Below are positions 62,065 to 64,000 of a stretch of DNA of 64,000 nucleotides, one piece after another (the first letter of the stretch is position 1; each line of letters begins with the position of its first letter). The stretch is from Georgenia faecalis (lineage in GTDB: Bacteria > Actinomycetota > Actinomycetes > Actinomycetales > Actinomycetaceae), in contig NZ_CP033325.1 in NCBI RefSeq assembly GCF_003710105.1, positions 1,240,001-1,304,000 of the forward strand, read 5' to 3'. The notes under the pieces were generated by a model, which worked only from the letters and a program-made list of their open reading frames with translations, had not been told where the DNA came from and searched no databases. Both the position numbers and the translations under genes were made by a program.

Positions 62065-62757
62065 ATGGCCCTACTCGCCCGACTGAGAGCCCTGCTCTCG
62101 CGCCCAGCGACCGCGTCGAAGGTCGGCATGCGCCGTCCGACGACGGCAGCCCCGAGCGACGACGCCCCCCGGGAGGACGCCCTGCGCGCCCTCCTCGTGG
62201 AGGATCCGAACAACGTCACCGCCTTCGCCGCGCTGGCGGAGATCGTGCGCCGGCACGCCGAGGGCGACGACCCCGTCGACCCACTGACCGCCGACCACGA
62301 GCACGTGACGCACCGCGTGTCCTCCGACGTCGCCGTGTGGGCGCTCGCCGAGGAGCTCGCCGGCAACCCCCGCGCCTGGTACCCGCTCATCGAGCTCGGG
62401 CGCCTCTCGCTCGCCGAGGACCACGAGGGGGCCATGCGCCGCCTCGCCGGGGCCTGCGAGCGTGAGCACACCGGCCTCGCCGTTGCCGAGGGCGTGCGCA
62501 CCCTGCGCGAGGCCGCCCTGCCCGGGGACGGGCTGGGGCTCGGCGTCGGGCACTGGAACCCCCGTGACCACATCCCCGAGGCGGGCCGCCAGGTCGTGCT
62601 CGCCGCGCTGGAGGCGGTTCGACCGCTCGAGGCTCGCCGTCACCTGCGCGAGCTCGAGGAGAACGCCAACAACGACGAGGCCCGTGCCATGGTCCTCGAC
62701 CTGCAGCCGCGCGTCGCCGCGGCGGAGGCGGCCGACGCCGCGCCCGGGGCGCACTGA
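62065..62757 (+). CDS. Conserved protein of unknown function
   Basis: 230-residue helical protein, no membrane segment. It begins MALLARLRALLSRPATASKVGMRRP, then two helical repeats resembling TPR units (LVEDPNNVTAFAALAEIVRRHA, LAEELAGNPRAWYPLIELGRLSLAEDHEGAMRRLAGAC) and a C-terminal acidic helix. I recognise no family with an assigned role. It diverges from the FasR-like gene. ATG 62065 is chosen over 62053 because TATGGT ends 7 nt before it (leaderless layout). Confidence 0.75.
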   Translation: MALLARLRALLSRPATASKVGMRRPTTAAPSDDAPREDALRALLVEDPNNVTAFAALAEIVRRHAEGDDPVDPLTADHEHVTHRVSSDVAVWALAEELAGNPRAWYPLIELGRLSLAEDHEGAMRRLAGACEREHTGLAVAEGVRTLREAALPGDGLGLGVGHWNPRDHIPEAGRQVVLAALEAVRPLEARRHLRELEENANNDEARAMVLDLQPRVAAAEAADAAPGAH

Positions 62758-62810
62758 GCCCCCACCTGCCGCTGCTCGCCGGCCGCGTGCCCGCGGGCGA
62801 TGATGGGTCC

Positions 62811-63146
62811 ATGACCGTCATCAAGATCAACGCCATCACTGTGCCCGCCGACAGCGGCGACGAGCTCGCGCGCCGGTTCGCAGCGCGGGCCGGCGCCGTC
62901 GACGGCCAGGACGGGTTCGAGGGCTTCGAGCTCCTCCGCCCCAGCGACGGGCGGACGACGTGGCTCGTCGTCACCCGCTGGCGCGACGAGGCGGCCTTCG
63001 ACGCCTGGGCCACCTCCGACGCCTTCGCGGCCGGGCACGGGCGGCCGACGTCCCCGGCCCCGGACGGTGGCGCGCAGCGCCCGCCCGTCGGGGTCAGCGC
63101 CGAGCTGTGGAGCTTCGAGGTCGCGGGCGGCTCGACCGGCACCTGA
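62811..63146 (+). CDS. MhuD-like haem-degrading monooxygenase
   Basis: 111-residue ABM-fold protein that by similarity opens haem and releases iron. It closely follows mycobacterial MhuD as I recall that sequence: VIKINAITVPADSGDELARRFAARAGAVDGQDGFEGFELLRP, with Asn7, Trp66 and His76 at the places of the haem-contact residues. MhuD-type enzymes yield mycobilin without CO release; which product this one makes is unknown. ATG 62811 lies 6 nt after GATGAT (leaderless layout). Confidence 0.85.
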   Translation: MTVIKINAITVPADSGDELARRFAARAGAVDGQDGFEGFELLRPSDGRTTWLVVTRWRDEAAFDAWATSDAFAAGHGRPTSPAPDGGAQRPPVGVSAELWSFEVAGGSTGT

Positions 63147-63306
63147 GGCGGCCGGACCGGGGCTCGTCGGGACCTGGGTCGCGGACGGCCGTCGCCCGCA
63201 GCCGGGCGCGAATCCGTGCGCGGGCGTCTACTGGTGAGGTCGCCCGGTGCGGGCGGCACCGACGACCCCGCAGCGGGCCACCGGTTCCGGCACAGAGGGA
63301 GCACCG

Positions 63307-64000
63307 ATGTCCGAGAAGATGCAGGCCGCGGTCGTCAAGGAGCTGGGGAGCCCGCTCGTCGTCGAGACCCGTGACGTCCCGACCCCCGGTCCCTTCGACG
63401 CCCTCGTCCGGGTGGAGTACACCGGCGTCTGCCACACGGACCTCCACGCCGCGCACGGCGACTGGCCGGTCAAGCCGGCCCCGCCGTTCGTGCCCGGCCA
63501 CGAGGGAGCGGGCACCGTCGTCGCGGTCGGCGACCAGGTGACGCGGGTCGCCGTCGGGGACCGGGTGGGCAACGCCTGGCTGGCCAGCGCGTGCGGGGAG
63601 TGCGAGTACTGCGAGACCGGGTGGGAGACGCTCTGCCCGCGCCAGCAGAACAGCGGCTACTCCGTGGACGGGTCCTTCGCGCAGTACATGCTCGTCGACT
63701 CCCGCTACTGCCCCGTCATCCCCGACGGTGTCGACCTCGCGGCCGTCGCGCCCATCCTCTGCGCCGGTGTGACGGTGTACAAGGGCCTCAAGATGACCGA
63801 CACCAGGCCGGGACAGTGGGTGCTCATCTCCGGGATCGGTGGACTCGGGCACATCGCGGTGCAGTACGCCGTCGCAATGGGCCTGCGGGTGGCGGCCATC
63901 GACGTCGCTGACGAGAAGCTCGCCCTCGCGCGCAGGCACGGTGCCGAGGTGGGGGTCAACGCCCGGACGAGCTCGGACCCGGTCGGCGAGCTCACGGCGG
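63307..64000 (+). CDS. Zinc-dependent alcohol dehydrogenase (AdhP-like), 3' end outside window
   Basis: MDR-family alcohol dehydrogenase interconverting alcohols and aldehydes with NAD. 231 residues are visible and the frame is open to the right edge. Catalytic zinc ligands are in GVCHTDLHAAHG and PGHEGAG. The structural zinc loop has four Cys (CGECEYCETGWETLC). The cofactor site is ISGIGGLGHIAVQYA, and ADVADEKL-like IDVADEKLALA suggests NAD. ATG 63307 has GAGGGAG 4 nt upstream. A propanol-preferring AdhP annotation is likely. Confidence 0.93.
   Translation, partial: MSEKMQAAVVKELGSPLVVETRDVPTPGPFDALVRVEYTGVCHTDLHAAHGDWPVKPAPPFVPGHEGAGTVVAVGDQVTRVAVGDRVGNAWLASACGECEYCETGWETLCPRQQNSGYSVDGSFAQYMLVDSRYCPVIPDGVDLAAVAPILCAGVTVYKGLKMTDTRPGQWVLISGIGGLGHIAVQYAVAMGLRVAAIDVADEKLALARRHGAEVGVNARTSSDPVGELTA

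Overview
The window is a dense, very GC-rich actinobacterial chromosome segment. GTG starts are common, codon third positions are almost all G or C, and many promoters sit where a leaderless mRNA would begin. The housekeeping order recO-uppS / zur / glyS / dgt-dnaG and a FasR-fabD-fabH-acpP-fabF block are typical of Actinomycetota. Gene content and protein style suggest Micrococcales (Cellulomonas/Georgenia-like), but that placement is inference. There is no rRNA, CRISPR array, prophage or insertion sequence. Two tRNA genes are present.

Layout. 0-3.8 kb: 3' part of a type VII secretion-type FtsK/SpoIIIE (EccC/EssC) ATPase. 3.8-7.4 kb: leuA behind a leucine-rich leader peptide, then recO and uppS. 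7.4-7.65 kb: an inverted plus tandem repeat element with another copy at 35.2 kb. 7.6-11.5 kb (minus): a zinc-type ABC importer (znuA-znuC-znuB), a Zur-like regulator and a DedA-like membrane protein in one overlapping operon. 11.7-17.4 kb: glyS, a YibE/F protein, an atypical Nramp-like transporter and dusB. 17.5-20.0 kb (minus): a DinB-like protein and a DrrAB-type ABC exporter. 20.4-22.0 kb: a secreted, probably surface-anchored asparaginase.

22.2-30.7 kb is an alpha-glucoside locus. A GH13 alpha-glucosidase and a LacI regulator (minus) diverge from a MalEFG-type ABC importer (plus) across two LacI-type operators. It is followed by a GH13 paralogue that has lost all its catalytic residues. 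A GH31 glycosidase lies separately at 42.9 kb. 31.1-39.0 kb carries dgt and dnaG, often neighbours in this phylum, here separated by a DUF222/HNH protein, a membrane protein/winged-helix pair and an epoxide hydrolase. 39.2-48.5 kb: an LPXTG-type amidase, an EEP-family hydrolase, a nucleotidyltransferase, GH31, flotillin, RNase HI and a GNAT acetyltransferase.

48.6-52.2 kb looks accessory: tRNA-CAU, a small unknown protein, tRNA-Asn, an unfamiliar protein with three Cys/Trp ribbon-like repeats, and a tandem pair of paralogous membrane proteins. Then come a MarR regulator diverging from a flavodoxin-fold reductase, and a red-light sensing candidate: a bacteriophytochrome fused to a SpoIIE phosphatase, next to an STAS anti-anti-sigma factor. 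55.7-64 kb: def, a DUF3145 protein, the type II fatty acid synthase operon with its PucR-type (FasR) regulator and paired 17-bp palindromes, a MhuD-like haem-degrading monooxygenase, and the 5' part of a zinc alcohol dehydrogenase.

A theme runs through the window. Many ordinary proteins carry low-complexity insertions or tails encoded by short direct repeats whose unit is a multiple of 3 bp, and several intergenic gaps hold tandem repeats of 9-47 bp.
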